The notes beneath the pieces are model-generated. The model did no database searches. It was not told the origin of the DNA and saw only the letters and a list, made by a program, of their open reading frames with translations. Shown in pieces: positions 47,417 through 57,394 of a stretch of DNA of 64,000 nt; positions within the stretch are counted from its first letter, which is position 1; each line of letters opens with the position of its first letter. Position numbers and translations under genes: made by a program. This DNA is from Rhizobiaceae bacterium (GTDB lineage Bacteria; Pseudomonadota; Alphaproteobacteria; Rhizobiales; Rhizobiaceae). The DNA is taken from NCBI GenBank assembly GCA_017644105.1, contig JAEPMD010000001.1:214338-278337 (forward strand). The letters are read 5' to 3'.

Positions 47417-48757
47417 CTATCGCGGTGGTGTTCCGTTTTGCGCCAATGTATCGCCAACGAGATAGAGAGAGCCGCAGATCAATATGCGTGGCGGCTTGTC
47501 ATGATCCGCAGCGCGATAAAGCACAGCGATCTTATTAAGCGCATTGACCAAATCTACCTCAGCCTGCGCCGTTAACCCTGATTCGTTCGCGATTTCAGCC
47601 AATTTATCTGCTGGAATTCCCGCATCGGATGTCACAACATCAATTGTGATGAGATGTTCGATATGCCCAGCAAATTTCTCAAAAAAGTCATATGGCTCTT
47701 TGGTATTGAGCATGGCAGAAATGAGATAAAGTGGCCTTTCGTCCAATTGCTGGATCGTGTTGACAATGATATTGGCTGCATCAGGATTATGCCCACCATC
47801 GATAAAGATATCTGCGCCTAAATTTGACACATGATCTTCCAATGCGCCATGGGGTAATTCCTGCATCCGACCGGGCCAATAGACAGATCGCATCGCCTGT
47901 TCAGCCGATTGTTGAGTAACCGTAAATCCTGCATCTTTAACGGCGCGAATAGCCGTTGCCACATTGGCAAATTGATGCTGGCCAATCAGGTTTGGTTTTG
48001 GCAGATCTAACAGCCCGTTCTCATCTTGATAGACAAAGCGGCCATGCTCCTCAAAGCCAGCAAAATCCTGACCAAAAACAGCATAGGTGCTTCGGTTCTT
48101 CTCTGCCTGCTCGATGATGGTTTCTAAAGCATCGTCAAAAGGTTGCGCGCTGATAATCGTTGGGCAGTTTCGTTTGATAATACCTGCCTTTTCAAAGGCA
48201 ATTTTCGCTGGCGTATCGCCGAGCAGCATCTGATGATCAAGCGATACGGGCATAATTATGCTGGCGGCTGGATCAGTGATCACATTGGTCGCGTCAAAAC
48301 GCCCACCCAAACCAACTTCGATGAGGGCAACATCAGCTTCATGTTCTGAAAAGAGCAAGAACATGACGACAGATAGGATCTCAAATACGGTAATCTCAGC
48401 GCCGTCATTGGCGGCTGCTACGCGCGCTATTGCATTGGCTAGCACATGATCTTCGACCAGTTTTCCGCCATTTTCATGGGCGATGCGAAAACGTTCATGC
48501 CAAGACACTAAATGAGGGGAAGTGTGAACGTGAATCTTATAGCCTTCAGCTTCCAAAAGCGCCCGTGCAAAGGCCGTAAAAGATCCTTTGCCATTTGTGC
48601 CTGCAACATGCAGGACAGGCGGCAATTTGTCTTGCGGATTATCAAGTTTGGCAAGCAGCTTAGTGATGCGATCTAAAGAAAGATCATAGCCTTTTGGATG
48701 CAAAGACATCAGCTGATCAATCCATTGATCAGCTGTCATAAGATTAAGATCATTCAT
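47417..48757 (-). CDS. folC: Bifunctional folylpolyglutamate/dihydrofolate synthase
   Basis: Adds glutamate to dihydropteroate and polyglutamylates folates. 446 residues, Mur-ligase fold. The ATP loop is VAGTNGKGSFTAF, then HTSPHLVSWHERFRI, and the EVGLGGRFDATNV block. IDGGHNPDAA starts the C-terminal domain, and ICGSLYLVGD is near the end. It lies 26 bases after accD, in the trpF-trpB-trpA-accD-folC run. Confidence 0.96.
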   Translation of the reverse strand: MNDLNLMTADQWIDQLMSLHPKGYDLSLDRITKLLAKLDNPQDKLPPVLHVAGTNGKGSFTAFARALLEAEGYKIHVHTSPHLVSWHERFRIAHENGGKLVEDHVLANAIARVAAANDGAEITVFEILSVVMFLLFSEHEADVALIEVGLGGRFDATNVITDPAASIIMPVSLDHQMLLGDTPAKIAFEKAGIIKRNCPTIISAQPFDDALETIIEQAEKNRSTYAVFGQDFAGFEEHGRFVYQDENGLLDLPKPNLIGQHQFANVATAIRAVKDAGFTVTQQSAEQAMRSVYWPGRMQELPHGALEDHVSNLGADIFIDGGHNPDAANIIVNTIQQLDERPLYLISAMLNTKEPYDFFEKFAGHIEHLITIDVVTSDAGIPADKLAEIANESGLTAQAEVDLVNALNKIAVLYRAADHDKPPRILICGSLYLVGDTLAQNGTPPR

Positions 48758-48783
48758 AATGATGCCTTAGATTATGCGCTGGC

Positions 48784-49773
48784 TTATGCTTTTGCGTCTT
48801 CGCTCACATCTGATGATGCTGTCTCAGCGGTGGCTTCACTGGCGGTAACAGTTTCAGCCACGCTTGCACCAGCAGGTGCAGGTTCTTCGCTTTCATCTGG
48901 CAGGGCAAGGAATTCCTCAGGTTTCGCTGGTTCTTTTGCCAGCATGCGAAGAACGCGGCCAAGCGTTGACGGAAGATCATGACGATGGACAACCATATCC
49001 ACCATGCCGTGCTCAACCAGATATTCCGCAGTTTGGAAACCTTCTGGCAATTTTTCTCGAATGGTCTGTTCAATGACGCGTTTACCAGCAAATCCAATTT
49101 CAGCACCAGGTTCAGCAATATGGATGTCACCAAGCATTGCATAAGACGCTGATACGCCACCCGTTGTTGGATTGGTGAGAACTACGATGTAGGGCAAGCC
49201 AGCTTCTTTCAGCATCTCAACAGCAACAGTAGTGCGAGGAAGCTGCATGAGAGACAAGATCCCTTCCTGCATGCGCGCACCACCTGAAGCCGGGAACATG
49301 ACAAGCGGGCATTTTTCCGCAATCGCGCGCTCAAAGGCCTGAATAATCGCTTCACCAGCCGCAATGCCAAGTGACCCGCCCATGAAGTTAAAATCATGTA
49401 CGCAAGCGACGAGTTTCACACCATCAACTTGGCCAAGACCAGACACAATTGTGTCTTCAAGATCGGTGCGGGCGCGATAATCACGCAAGCGGTCTGTATA
49501 TTTTTTGGAATCGCGGAACTTTAGCGGATCTTGAACAACGGTCACATCGGCAAGTTGCTCATAACCATTATCAAACAAATGCGCCAAACGTTCTTTGGCT
49601 TTCATTTTCATGTGATATTCGGAGCCCGGAACCACAAAATGATTTTCTTCCAAATCCTTGTGAAAAACCATCTCGCCAGTTGTTGGACATTTGATCCATA
49701 GATTTTCAGGCACATCACGGCGACCCAGCATTGAGCTGATTTTTGGTCGGACGTAGTTTGTAATCCAGTTCAC
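48784..49773 (-). CDS. accD: Acetyl-CoA carboxylase carboxyltransferase subunit beta
   Basis: Beta half of the carboxyltransferase that transfers CO2 from biotin to acetyl-CoA. 329 residues from GTG at 49773. The N-terminal [19 protein letters not shown] region keeps only one of the four zinc-finger cysteines of E. coli AccD, as I recall for rhizobia. The core includes [24 protein letters not shown] and [16 protein letters not shown]. The last 35 residues are an Ala/Glu/Ser-rich tail, probably disordered. Its place after trpA is common in Alphaproteobacteria. Confidence 0.96.
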   Translation of the reverse strand: MNWITNYVRPKISSMLGRRDVPENLWIKCPTTGEMVFHKDLEENHFVVPGSEYHMKMKAKERLAHLFDNGYEQLADVTVVQDPLKFRDSKKYTDRLRDYRARTDLEDTIVSGLGQVDGVKLVACVHDFNFMGGSLGIAAGEAIIQAFERAIAEKCPLVMFPASGGARMQEGILSLMQLPRTTVAVEMLKEAGLPYIVVLTNPTTGGVSASYAMLGDIHIAEPGAEIGFAGKRVIEQTIREKLPEGFQTAEYLVEHGMVDMVVHRHDLPSTLGRVLRMLAKEPAKPEEFLALPDESEEPAPAGASVAETVTASEATAETASSDVSEDAKA

Positions 49774-49811
49774 GCTTAATTCTCCAATTTCGTCTCGTTT
49801 AATTGGTGTTT

Positions 49812-50651
49812 TTATGAGACGTTTTCAATACGTGCGTTTGCAACACCTTGTGCAAGCTCTTTGATGAGCGTTGAAACATTTGTCACGGTTTCAGCGGTTG
49901 CAGCCCCATTTTCATCCAATGAGTTCGCAATCTGGCTAACAATCGCAGAACCAACGACCACGCCATCTGCATCCGCGCCAATCACTTGCGCTTGTTCCGC
50001 AGTTTTCACACCAAAGCCAACGCAAATTGGCAATTCTGTGTGTGATTTAATGCGCTTCACTGCATCTGTCACATTCGCTGTTTCAGTAAGTGACGATCCG
50101 GTAATACCGTTCATCGACACATAATAAACAAAGCCAGATGTGTTATTTAAAACAGTTGGCAGGCGTTTATCATCCGTTGTTGGTGTTGCAAGACGAATGA
50201 AGTTGATGCCCTTTTCAAGCGCCGGAATACACAATTCATCATCCATTTCAGGCGGCAGATCAACGACAATCAAACCATCAATGCCTGCATCCAGCGCAGC
50301 ATCTAAAAATCTGTCGACGCCATAAATATAGATGGGATTATAATAACCCATCAAAACAATTGGCGTATCTTGATCGTCCTTGCGGAACTCTTTGGCCATA
50401 TCCAAAGTCTTCTGCAGCGTTTGACCGCCTTGCAAAGATCTGCGCGCAGCCATTTGAATAGCAGGACCATCGGCCATTGGATCAGAAAATGGCATGCCAA
50501 GTTCAATCACATCAGCACCAGATTCTGCGAGCGCCTTCATCACACTCAAAGAGCTATCAAAATCCGGATCACCACCCATAAAATAGGTCACAAGTGCAGG
50601 GCGGTTTTGCGCTTTTAAATCCGCAAAGCGTTTATCCATACGTGCTGTCAT
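49812..50651 (-). CDS. trpA: Tryptophan synthase subunit alpha
   Basis: Cleaves indole-3-glycerol phosphate to indole, which is channelled to TrpB. 279 residues, TIM barrel. The catalytic Glu50 lies in [17 protein letters not shown], with catalytic Asp in ADG following; [21 protein letters not shown] (loop 6) and [10 protein letters not shown] (phosphate site) are present. It starts two bases after trpB ends. Confidence 0.97.
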   Translation of the reverse strand: MTARMDKRFADLKAQNRPALVTYFMGGDPDFDSSLSVMKALAESGADVIELGMPFSDPMADGPAIQMAARRSLQGGQTLQKTLDMAKEFRKDDQDTPIVLMGYYNPIYIYGVDRFLDAALDAGIDGLIVVDLPPEMDDELCIPALEKGINFIRLATPTTDDKRLPTVLNNTSGFVYYVSMNGITGSSLTETANVTDAVKRIKSHTELPICVGFGVKTAEQAQVIGADADGVVVGSAIVSQIANSLDENGAATAETVTNVSTLIKELAQGVANARIENVS

Positions 50652-50653
50652 TT

Positions 50654-51874
50654 TTATAGCTCCACACCCAAATGCTTACCAACTGTGAAGACATCTTTAT
50701 CGCCACGTCCACATAAGTTCATCACGATAATTTTGTCTTTGCCCATTTTAGGTGCGCGTTTAACGACTTCCGCCAAAGCATGGCTTGGTTCAAGTGCAGG
50801 AATGATGCCTTCTACACGTGTGAGAAGCTGGAAGGCTTCCAAGGCTTCATGGTCCATGATCGGCACATATTCAACACGGCCTGTATCTTTAAGCCATGAA
50901 TGTTCAGGCCCGATACCTGGATAATCAAGACCTGCAGAGATCGAATGACCTTCTTCGATCTGACCGTCTTTGTCCTGTAGAAGATAGGTGCGGTTGCCGT
51001 GCAATACGCCCGGGTTACCTGCTGTGAGCGATGCGCAATGCTCGTCTGAATCAAGTCCTTTACCACCAGCTTCAACTCCGACAATTTCAATATCTTTGTC
51101 ATCAAGGAATGGATGGAAGAGACCAATAGCATTTGAACCACCGCCAACAGCTGCAACCAGCATGTCAGGCACACGACCTTCAAGTGCGATCATCTGCTCG
51201 CGTGTTTCTTGACCAATCACTGATTGGAAATCACGCACCATTTCTGGATAAGGATGCGGGCCAGCAGCTGTACCAATAATGTAATAGGTGTCCTCAACAT
51301 TGGTTACCCAATCGCGCAAGGCTTCGTTCATCGCGTCTTTAAGCGTACCATTACCGGCGGTCACTGGAATAACTTCCGCGCCCAAGAGCTTCATGCGGAA
51401 CACATTTGGTGCCTGACGTTCAACATCAGTTGCGCCCATATAAACAACACATGGCAGGCCAAAACGCGCCGCAACAGTTGCTGATGCCACACCATGTTGG
51501 CCGGCCCCTGTTTCAGCGATAATGCGTTTCTTGCCCATACGTTTGGCCAATAGAATTTGACCCAAGCAATTGTTGATCTTGTGAGAACCAGTGTGGTTCA
51601 ACTCATCGCGTTTGAAATAGATCTTCGCGCCGCCAAGTTCTTCCGTTAAACGCTCAGCAAAATAAAGCGGGCTTGGGCGACCGGTATAATGTGTATTCAG
51701 CGCTTCCAACTCTTTTTTGAAAGACGCATCCGTTTTTGCAAAATCCCAATGCTCCTGCAAATCAAGAATAAGTGGCATGAGTGTTTCAGCGACGAAGCGC
51801 CCACCATAAATGCCAAAACGCCCGTCTTCGTCAGGGCCTTCCCTGAGTGAGTTAGGTAATGATTGTTGGTTCAC
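50654..51874 (-). CDS. trpB: Tryptophan synthase subunit beta
   Basis: PLP enzyme condensing indole and serine to tryptophan. 406 residues from GTG at 51874, with TAGGAG eight bases upstream. The PLP lysine is Lys99 in [26 protein letters not shown] binds the serine carboxylate, and GGGSNAIG binds PLP phosphate. It is 21 bases after trpF. Confidence 0.97.
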   Translation of the reverse strand: MNQQSLPNSLREGPDEDGRFGIYGGRFVAETLMPLILDLQEHWDFAKTDASFKKELEALNTHYTGRPSPLYFAERLTEELGGAKIYFKRDELNHTGSHKINNCLGQILLAKRMGKKRIIAETGAGQHGVASATVAARFGLPCVVYMGATDVERQAPNVFRMKLLGAEVIPVTAGNGTLKDAMNEALRDWVTNVEDTYYIIGTAAGPHPYPEMVRDFQSVIGQETREQMIALEGRVPDMLVAAVGGGSNAIGLFHPFLDDKDIEIVGVEAGGKGLDSDEHCASLTAGNPGVLHGNRTYLLQDKDGQIEEGHSISAGLDYPGIGPEHSWLKDTGRVEYVPIMDHEALEAFQLLTRVEGIIPALEPSHALAEVVKRAPKMGKDKIIVMNLCGRGDKDVFTVGKHLGVEL

Positions 51875-51895
51875 GCGTTTCTCCTAGGATCCAAA

Positions 51896-52558
51896 TTACG
51901 AACATGATTTGATAGCGTTAAAAAAGCCATCCATCAATTCTTTATCTTTTACGCCCGGTTTTATTTCTATCCCCGAAGAGACATCCATTCCAATTGCATG
52001 TGTGTTTTTAATTGCTTCACACACATTTTGAGCATTTAGCCCACCTGATAGCATATATTCAACACCCTGATCTAAGCTTTCTAGCAAGCTCCAATCAAAG
52101 GATACGCCATTGCCGCCGGGCAATTCCGAACCTTTGGGTGCTTTGGCATCAAAGAGCATGCGATCCGCAATGCCGATATATGCTTGAACCTTGTCCAAAT
52201 CATGAGCATCTCTGATCGAAAATGCCTTCATGACCGGAAGATTATAGCGTGCTTTTACATAAGCCACGCGTTCTGGTGTTTCTGAGCCATGCAGCTGCAT
52301 CATATCAGGCTTTAAAACATCGTTGATTTCATCAAGATATGCATCATCAGCGTTGACCGTCACCGCCACAATATCAGCAAATCCGCGGGCAGGTGAAGCC
52401 GCAGCTGCCGCTTGTTCTGGTGTCACGTGGCGCGGGCTCTTTTCAAAGAAAATAAAGCCGATTTGATGTGCGCCATTCTGGGTGGAATGGGACACCATAT
52501 CAGCAGCTTTTAGCCCACATGTTTTGATCAGCATTGTCATGGGTTTGGCAAGTGCCAC
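51896..52558 (-). CDS. trpF: Phosphoribosylanthranilate isomerase
   Basis: Amadori rearrangement of PRA to CdRP in tryptophan synthesis. About 220 residues. GTG at 52558 has GAGG seven bases upstream; an ATG at 52540 (MTMLIKTCGL) lacks one. The catalytic cysteine is in KTCGLK and the catalytic aspartate is in IGMDVSSGIE. MQLHGSETPE and YMLSGGLNAQNV are family blocks. It heads trpFBA-accD-folC; the other trp genes are not in the window. Confidence 0.95.
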   Translation of the reverse strand: MALAKPMTMLIKTCGLKAADMVSHSTQNGAHQIGFIFFEKSPRHVTPEQAAAAASPARGFADIVAVTVNADDAYLDEINDVLKPDMMQLHGSETPERVAYVKARYNLPVMKAFSIRDAHDLDKVQAYIGIADRMLFDAKAPKGSELPGGNGVSFDWSLLESLDQGVEYMLSGGLNAQNVCEAIKNTHAIGMDVSSGIEIKPGVKDKELMDGFFNAIKSCS

Positions 52559-52628
52559 GAATTTGCCTCAGAGTCGAGAGATTTGATGAAAATCATGCAA
52601 ATAGCTACTAAAAACAGCTCGAAATTGG

Positions 52629-53375
52629 CTAATTAAAATCGATGGCATGCAACAAACTGCCATTTTGCCTGAGCCATTTTTTGCCTTCTTGCATATGTGG
52701 GCAAAGACTTTCGCATAATTGCCAAAATTGCGGCTCGTGATTCATTTCCACCAAATGCGAAACTTCATGAGCTGTCAGATAATCTAGAACATAGGATGGC
52801 GCCATGATAATGCGCCAGGAATAGGATAGTTTCCCATCCGATGAGCATGACCCCCAACGGCTGCGCGTATCGCGTAATGTGATGGATTTATAAGGTTTTC
52901 CAAGTTTCTCTGCATGATAACTTGAAAATTTCTCCAAGTCCTGTCGTGCTTCTTTTTTCAAAAAATCTGAAATGCGCCGGCGTAAATGTTCTTCGCCGCC
53001 CGACACGCGCAGAATATGCCTGTTATCTTCGCTGATAGTCTCAGTGATACCGCGAACTTCACCCGTACGTTCGATGAAATGATCAATTCCGCGAATGGGA
53101 ATAGTATCGCCCTCGCTAAGACCGCTTTCTTTTGGAAATTTGGCAAGCTTAGTTAGGATCCAACCGTGATATTTTTCTAAAAACTCTGATATTTCATCTT
53201 CGTGCAGGTGTGGCGGTACAGTTAAACTTAGGCCACGACCACCCGGGTCAATGCGCAAGGTAATGCGTTTGGCGCGTTTGTTGGGTTTTATTTTCAACGG
53301 CAAGACACGATCGCCCACTTCCAGCATTCGACTGGTTGCTAATGGTGCTGGTCTCTTTTTTGCAAATGAAAACAT
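52629..53375 (-). CDS. YgjP/M48-type metal-dependent peptidase
   Basis: 248 residues. The zinc motif HEVSH gives His203, Glu204 and His207, with a third likely ligand at His213 (NHEPQFW). RDTRSRWGSCSSDGKLSYSW just before it is the hallmark of the YgjP (DUF45, WLM-related) family. The N-terminal half is a beta-rich domain with LRIDPGGRGLSLTVPP. No signal peptide, so it is cytosolic. Substrates are unknown. It is separated from the DUF2852 gene upstream by a terminator. Confidence 0.88.
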   Translation of the reverse strand: MFSFAKKRPAPLATSRMLEVGDRVLPLKIKPNKRAKRITLRIDPGGRGLSLTVPPHLHEDEISEFLEKYHGWILTKLAKFPKESGLSEGDTIPIRGIDHFIERTGEVRGITETISEDNRHILRVSGGEEHLRRRISDFLKKEARQDLEKFSSYHAEKLGKPYKSITLRDTRSRWGSCSSDGKLSYSWRIIMAPSYVLDYLTAHEVSHLVEMNHEPQFWQLCESLCPHMQEGKKWLRQNGSLLHAIDFN

Positions 53376-53424
53376 ATCGTTATTTTATCTGATTCGCTTT
53401 TGTTTCAAAAAATTCTTTCACCCA

Positions 53425-53450
53425 TGAAAAAACGGCGCCGTGAAGCGCCG
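53425..53450 (-). terminator. Terminator after the DUF2852 gene
   Basis: CGGCGC (53433-53438) and GCGCCG (53445-53450) form a GC stem with a 6-base loop. On the minus strand it is followed by TTTTTT, so it ends the DUF2852 transcript before the peptidase gene. Confidence 0.85.
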
Positions 53451-53473
53451 CTAAAGGACATTATTTTTGAAAA

Positions 53474-53923
53474 CTACTTGGTTGTTTTAGGAACCGAGCT
53501 TTTCTTCTTGGACTTCTCGCTTGATTGTTTGCGACTTTTCATAAAGGCATCAAACTCTTCGCGATCACGGGCACGGCGCAAATCACGCATATGTGCATCA
53601 AATTCTTCACGCATCTCATCGAGTTTACGACGTTCTTCATCCAGACGATCAAGCTCTTGCTCACGCCATTCATCGAAGGCAACATTGCCTGAGCGATAAT
53701 GCGCACCCGAACGACCATAATAATTATTTGTCGAGCGGCGACAGGATTTAAAAAACCCGTCCGTTGCATGGTTCACTTCCGATTTAAATTCATTCAGCCG
53801 ATCGCCCCACAAAATATAAGCAAGTATTGCAAGACCCAATGGCCAAAAGACCATGAACCCGAGCACCATTAGCGCAATCGTTGCAGGCGTCCATGCAGGT
53901 CGAATTAAGGCAGACTGTGTCAT
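53474..53923 (-). CDS. DUF2852 domain membrane protein
   Basis: 149 residues from the ATG at 53923 (MTQSALIRPAWTPATIAL); an in-frame start at 54007 is not supported. One or two hydrophobic segments cover about residues 13-37, ending LWGDRLNEFK. The middle is polar with SGNVAFDEWREQELDRLDEERRKLDEMREEFDAHM (given as two short motifs: VAFDEWREQELDRL and RRKLDEMREEF), strongly predicted as coiled coil. The C-terminus is a Lys/Ser-rich tail. The family is alphaproteobacterial with no known role; a membrane-anchored coiled coil suggests a scaffold or adaptor. Confidence 0.82.
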   Translation of the reverse strand: MTQSALIRPAWTPATIALMVLGFMVFWPLGLAILAYILWGDRLNEFKSEVNHATDGFFKSCRRSTNNYYGRSGAHYRSGNVAFDEWREQELDRLDEERRKLDEMREEFDAHMRDLRRARDREEFDAFMKSRKQSSEKSKKKSSVPKTTK

Positions 53924-54038
53924 TTCTTGGTAATCCTCATCAGCTTTAGAGCACAAATATTGTTCTCTTACTGAATAGGATGTGGTGAGAATTTTATCTT
54001 GTTTCAAGACAAATTATCTGAAAATGCAGTGATTTTGA

Positions 54039-54099
54039 TCAGTTTCACGCTGAAAACAGTCAGAAACTGAACGAAATTCAGGTACTTAGACGAAATTCA
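54039..54099. repeat. Inverted and direct repeats upstream of DUF2852 gene
   Basis: TCAGTTTC (54039-54046) pairs with GAAACTGA (54063-54070). Immediately after, ACGAAATTCA occurs twice, at 54071-54080 and 54090-54099, a 19-base period. The stretch lies in the 198-base gap between phaZ and the DUF2852 gene and could bind a regulator. No T-run, so not a terminator. Confidence 0.4.
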
Positions 54100-54121
54100 A
54101 AAATATAGGATTCAGTGCCTA

Positions 54122-55360
54122 TTAAGCGCTCTTTTTATCCAAATTGCCGATAAAGTCCAAAATCATTGGCGAGATTTCAGAGCGAAACCTTGAGCCATTA
54201 AACACACCGTAGTGACCAACATTAGGTTGCACATAATGTTTGCGTTTGTCTTTTGGAATGTTTGGACAAATTGTCTGCGCAGCCTCTGTTTGACCCACGC
54301 CAGAAATATCGTCATTCTCGCCTTCAACCGTCAGTAATGCGCATTTTTTAATCGCTGTTGTGTCGATCAATTCGCCACGATGCATCATCTCACCTTTTGG
54401 AAGCGAGTGTTTGATGAACACGGTATCAACGGTTTGAAGATAAAATTCCTCGGTCAAATCCATGACCGCGAGATATTCATCATAAAAATCTGTGTGTTTC
54501 TCAGCGGTTTCCCCATCGCCTTTGACGAGATTAAGGAAAAAGCCTTGCTGCGCTTCCATATGTTTGTCGAGATTCATCGACATGAAGCCAGATAGTTGCA
54601 AAAAGCCAGGGTAAACACGACGCCCGACACCTTTAAGCGGCCAAGGAACAGTCATAATCACATTGTCTTTAAACCAGGATAGCGGTTTTAATTCTGCCAG
54701 TTCGTTCACCGCAGTTGGATTAACGCGCGTATCAATCGGGCCGCCCATTAAGGTCATTGAACGCGGAATATTCTTTTCTTTTCGGCTTTCCATCAGCGCA
54801 ACAGCCGCCAAAACCGGCACTGAAGGTTGGCACACTGCCATCACATGCGTGTCCGGACCAAGCGTGTTGAACATATCGATGAGATAATCGACATAATCAT
54901 CTAAATCGAAGGAGCCAGCATTTTTAGGAACAATGCGCGCATCCGTCCAATCGGTGATGTAAATCTCTGCATTCGGCAAAAGCGTTTCCACTGTGCCACG
55001 CAGCAATGTTGCATAATGCCCCGACATAGGTGCCACAATGAGAATTTTGGATTGTGGTTTATGGTCTTTGGGAAGATCGCGCTTGAAATGGATCAAATCA
55101 CAAAATGGCTTTGACCAGACCACATTTTCTTCAACTGCCACCGGACCGGTTTCTAGTTCAGTGGTTTCAATACCAAAATCAGGCTTGCCGTAACGACGCG
55201 TTGAACGCTCGAATACTTCAAAGCCAGCATTCATGGCACGGCCCATAGGTGTATTGGATAGGGGGTTGGCTGGGTTCACATAGGTAAATCGCATGGCATC
55301 TGCAAAGGCGCGTACTGGCGCGATTGCCGCATGGTTCAATTCGTAAAGTTTATAATACAT
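54122..55360 (-). CDS. phaZ: Intracellular poly(3-hydroxybutyrate) depolymerase
   Basis: Mobilises stored PHB granules. The ATG at 55360 (MYYKLYELNHAA) gives 412 residues and the usual N-terminus; a longer frame from 55438 is unlikely. The nucleophile is a cysteine in the lipase-box-like VCQPSVP (Cys177), as in Ralstonia PhaZa1. The likely partners are Asp350 or Asp351 (GENDDISG) and His383 (NVGHYGVF). There is no signal peptide, consistent with intracellular action. No phaC, phaP or phaR is adjacent. It is divergent from grpE. Confidence 0.92.
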   Translation of the reverse strand: MYYKLYELNHAAIAPVRAFADAMRFTYVNPANPLSNTPMGRAMNAGFEVFERSTRRYGKPDFGIETTELETGPVAVEENVVWSKPFCDLIHFKRDLPKDHKPQSKILIVAPMSGHYATLLRGTVETLLPNAEIYITDWTDARIVPKNAGSFDLDDYVDYLIDMFNTLGPDTHVMAVCQPSVPVLAAVALMESRKEKNIPRSMTLMGGPIDTRVNPTAVNELAELKPLSWFKDNVIMTVPWPLKGVGRRVYPGFLQLSGFMSMNLDKHMEAQQGFFLNLVKGDGETAEKHTDFYDEYLAVMDLTEEFYLQTVDTVFIKHSLPKGEMMHRGELIDTTAIKKCALLTVEGENDDISGVGQTEAAQTICPNIPKDKRKHYVQPNVGHYGVFNGSRFRSEISPMILDFIGNLDKKSA

Positions 55361-55660
55361 ATGATCACCACCTATATCCCAAACTAAACTTGCGCTTCCC
55401 CTCGCAAGCCGATGCAAACTATCATGGTAATTTTGCATTGCAACATCTGTGCCATTATTTTTGCATCATTTATCATTAAATAAGTTAATACTGGTGCGAA
55501 AATGACCAATATTGTGGATTATTGAGACATTATTTAAAATAAATTGAGAACAAAGCGCTTATTTTCAAAATAGTGAGACTTCCTCTTGATTTTTTCGTAA
55601 ATTATATCGATATGCACTCTGGAATTCCTAATTAAGTAATGAGAGTGAGATTTCTGCGAC
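55361..55660. promoter_or_regulatory. Divergent phaZ/grpE gap with possible heat-shock promoter
   Basis: 300 bases without a gene. CTTGAT at 55585-55590, followed after 18 bases by CGATATG (55609), is a loose match to alphaproteobacterial sigma-32 promoters (CTTGNN and C-TAT-like -10). This suits grpE, but the -10 match is poor. A GAGAGTGAG purine-rich stretch at 55641-55649 precedes grpE. I saw no CIRCE repeat. Confidence 0.35.
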
Positions 55661-56326
55661 ATGAGCCAGGAAAAACCCGACGAGAATCTAGACCAAAACG
55701 ACGTAGATAATGATCTGAACGATATTCTCGACGCACTGAACAATGCTGAAGACAAGATTGCCGACATCCCCGCCGATTATGATGTGGGTGAAGCGGATGA
55801 TCAGCCAAGCGATCATGAGGTTCTTGAAAAGCTATTAATTGAAAATGAAACATTGAAAGAAGATGTTTTGCGCGCGGCTGCTGATATGCAGAATTTGCGC
55901 AAGCGCACTCAGCGCGAAGTTGCGGATGCCAAAACATTCTCTGTTTCAAGCTTTGCACGCGACATGCTGGGTGTGGCTGATAATCTGCGTCGCACAATTG
56001 ACGCGGCTCCCAAGCAGGAAGACGGAAGTGTAGATGAAAATCTGAAGGCGCTTTTAGAAGGCGTTGAGATGACAGAGCGCTCAATGTTGTCAGCCATGGA
56101 ACGTCATGGCGTGAAAAAGCTTGATGTGCTGCAAAAGAAATTTGATCCAAATTTCCATCAGGCGATGTTTGAGGTGCCAGATAAAGAAACACCAAACAAC
56201 ACGGTCGTCCAAGTGGTGCAGGATGGTTACATCATCGGATCACGTGTTTTGCGTCCGGCCATGGTTGGTGTTGCAAAAGGTGGCCCAAAGATCGTTGAGA
56301 CAGAGCAAAAATCTGACGAAGAATAA
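55661..56326 (+). CDS. grpE: Nucleotide exchange factor GrpE
   Basis: Releases ADP from DnaK in the heat-shock chaperone cycle. 221 residues. An acidic N-terminal tail (1-60) precedes a long coiled coil (about 60-115, [26 protein letters not shown]). The C-terminal beta domain (about 155-210) has [20 protein letters not shown] and the [21 protein letters not shown] block. No hrcA, dnaK or dnaJ lies in the window. It ends in a strong terminator. Confidence 0.97.
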   Translation: MSQEKPDENLDQNDVDNDLNDILDALNNAEDKIADIPADYDVGEADDQPSDHEVLEKLLIENETLKEDVLRAAADMQNLRKRTQREVADAKTFSVSSFARDMLGVADNLRRTIDAAPKQEDGSVDENLKALLEGVEMTERSMLSAMERHGVKKLDVLQKKFDPNFHQAMFEVPDKETPNNTVVQVVQDGYIIGSRVLRPAMVGVAKGGPKIVETEQKSDEE

Positions 56327-56351
56327 ACGATCAGTAATTTTTCAAAGAATT

Positions 56352-56376
56352 AGCCGGGCAATGCCCGGCTTTTTTA
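56352..56376. terminator. Terminator after grpE
   Basis: AGCCGGGC (56352-56359) pairs with GCCCGGCT (56363-56370) around three bases, followed by TTTTTTATT. It lies between convergent grpE and adenosine kinase; the plus-strand T-run is clearly better. Confidence 0.93.
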
Positions 56377-56397
56377 TTGTTTGATGCAGCTATTATT

Positions 56398-57393
56398 TTA
56401 ACTGATAAGACCCGCTTCTTTCGCAAGTTCCGCTACGGAGACTTGCAATCGCGGCCCAAGCTGCTGAATTATTTTGCCGGCTACGAAATTACCAAGCTCT
56501 GCGCAGGAGCGAAGATCTTTGTCTTGTGTATAGCCGTATAAGAAACCAGCAGCATATAGATCACCCGCGCCGGATGTGTCGACAATATTGTCCACCTTAT
56601 CAATGGCTACTTCAATCATATCACCATCTGAAACAACAACGGACCCTTTTGATCCGCGCGTGACAGTTGCGAGCTTACAATCTTCGCCAAGTTTCTTGAT
56701 GGCTTCATCAAAGCTATCCGTTTCATAAAGAGACTTCGCCTCGTCTTCATTGGCAAAAATCATGTCGACGGTGCCATTTCGCAAGAGTTCCAAAAACTCG
56801 CTGCGATAGCGATCAACACAAAATGAGTCAGACAATGAACCAGCTACAATGCGCCCATTTTTATGAGCGATTTTTGCCGCTAGCTGGATCGCGTCTTTTG
56901 CGCGTGGCGGATCCCATAGATAGCCTTCAAAATAAGTCACTTTCGAATCAGCAACGACCTTCTCATCAATGTCTTCTGGGCCAATTTCTACGCAGGCACC
57001 TAAATAAGTGTTCATTGAACGCTCAGCATCAGGTGTGACAAAAACCATTGATCGTGCCGTAGGCGGATTACCATCAAGCGGAGTGCTTTCAAAATGCGTT
57101 CCGATGGCGCGAATATCGTGGGTGAAAATCTTGCCCAGTTCATCATCGGAAATTTTCGCAAATAATGCAGTTTTTGCCCCAAAACCGGCGACCCCTGCTG
57201 CCGTATTACACGCGCTGCCACCAGATGTTTCTATCGCTGGACCCATGCGTTCATATAAAAGCTCAGCACGCTCCGCATCAATCAGGTTCATGGCACCTTT
57301 GATGATTTCATTGTCTTCAAGGAATTGATCATCGCATTTTGCGATAATATCCACGATCGCATTTCCAATGCACACAACGTCGATGGATGGCAT
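56398..57393 (-). CDS. Adenosine kinase (PfkB family)
   Basis: Phosphorylates adenosine to AMP, salvaging the adenosine made by AhcY (gene at 33748). 331 residues. The N-terminal GNAIVDIIA motif, the SGGSACNTAAGVAGFGAKTALFAKI substrate region (first PfkB signature), and the C-terminal DTSGAGDLYAAGFL with the catalytic Asp are all present. Family membership is clear; adenosine specificity follows from the rhizobial homologs I recall. It follows mutS by one base on the same strand. Confidence 0.9.
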   Translation of the reverse strand: MPSIDVVCIGNAIVDIIAKCDDQFLEDNEIIKGAMNLIDAERAELLYERMGPAIETSGGSACNTAAGVAGFGAKTALFAKISDDELGKIFTHDIRAIGTHFESTPLDGNPPTARSMVFVTPDAERSMNTYLGACVEIGPEDIDEKVVADSKVTYFEGYLWDPPRAKDAIQLAAKIAHKNGRIVAGSLSDSFCVDRYRSEFLELLRNGTVDMIFANEDEAKSLYETDSFDEAIKKLGEDCKLATVTRGSKGSVVVSDGDMIEVAIDKVDNIVDTSGAGDLYAAGFLYGYTQDKDLRSCAELGNFVAGKIIQQLGPRLQVSVAELAKEAGLIS

Positions 57394-57394
57394 A

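Noticed and set aside
55632..56195. Long antisense open frame (187 residues) over grpE
   Set aside because: Composition is His/Arg/Cys/Leu-rich with no family resemblance, and grpE on the other strand is certain.
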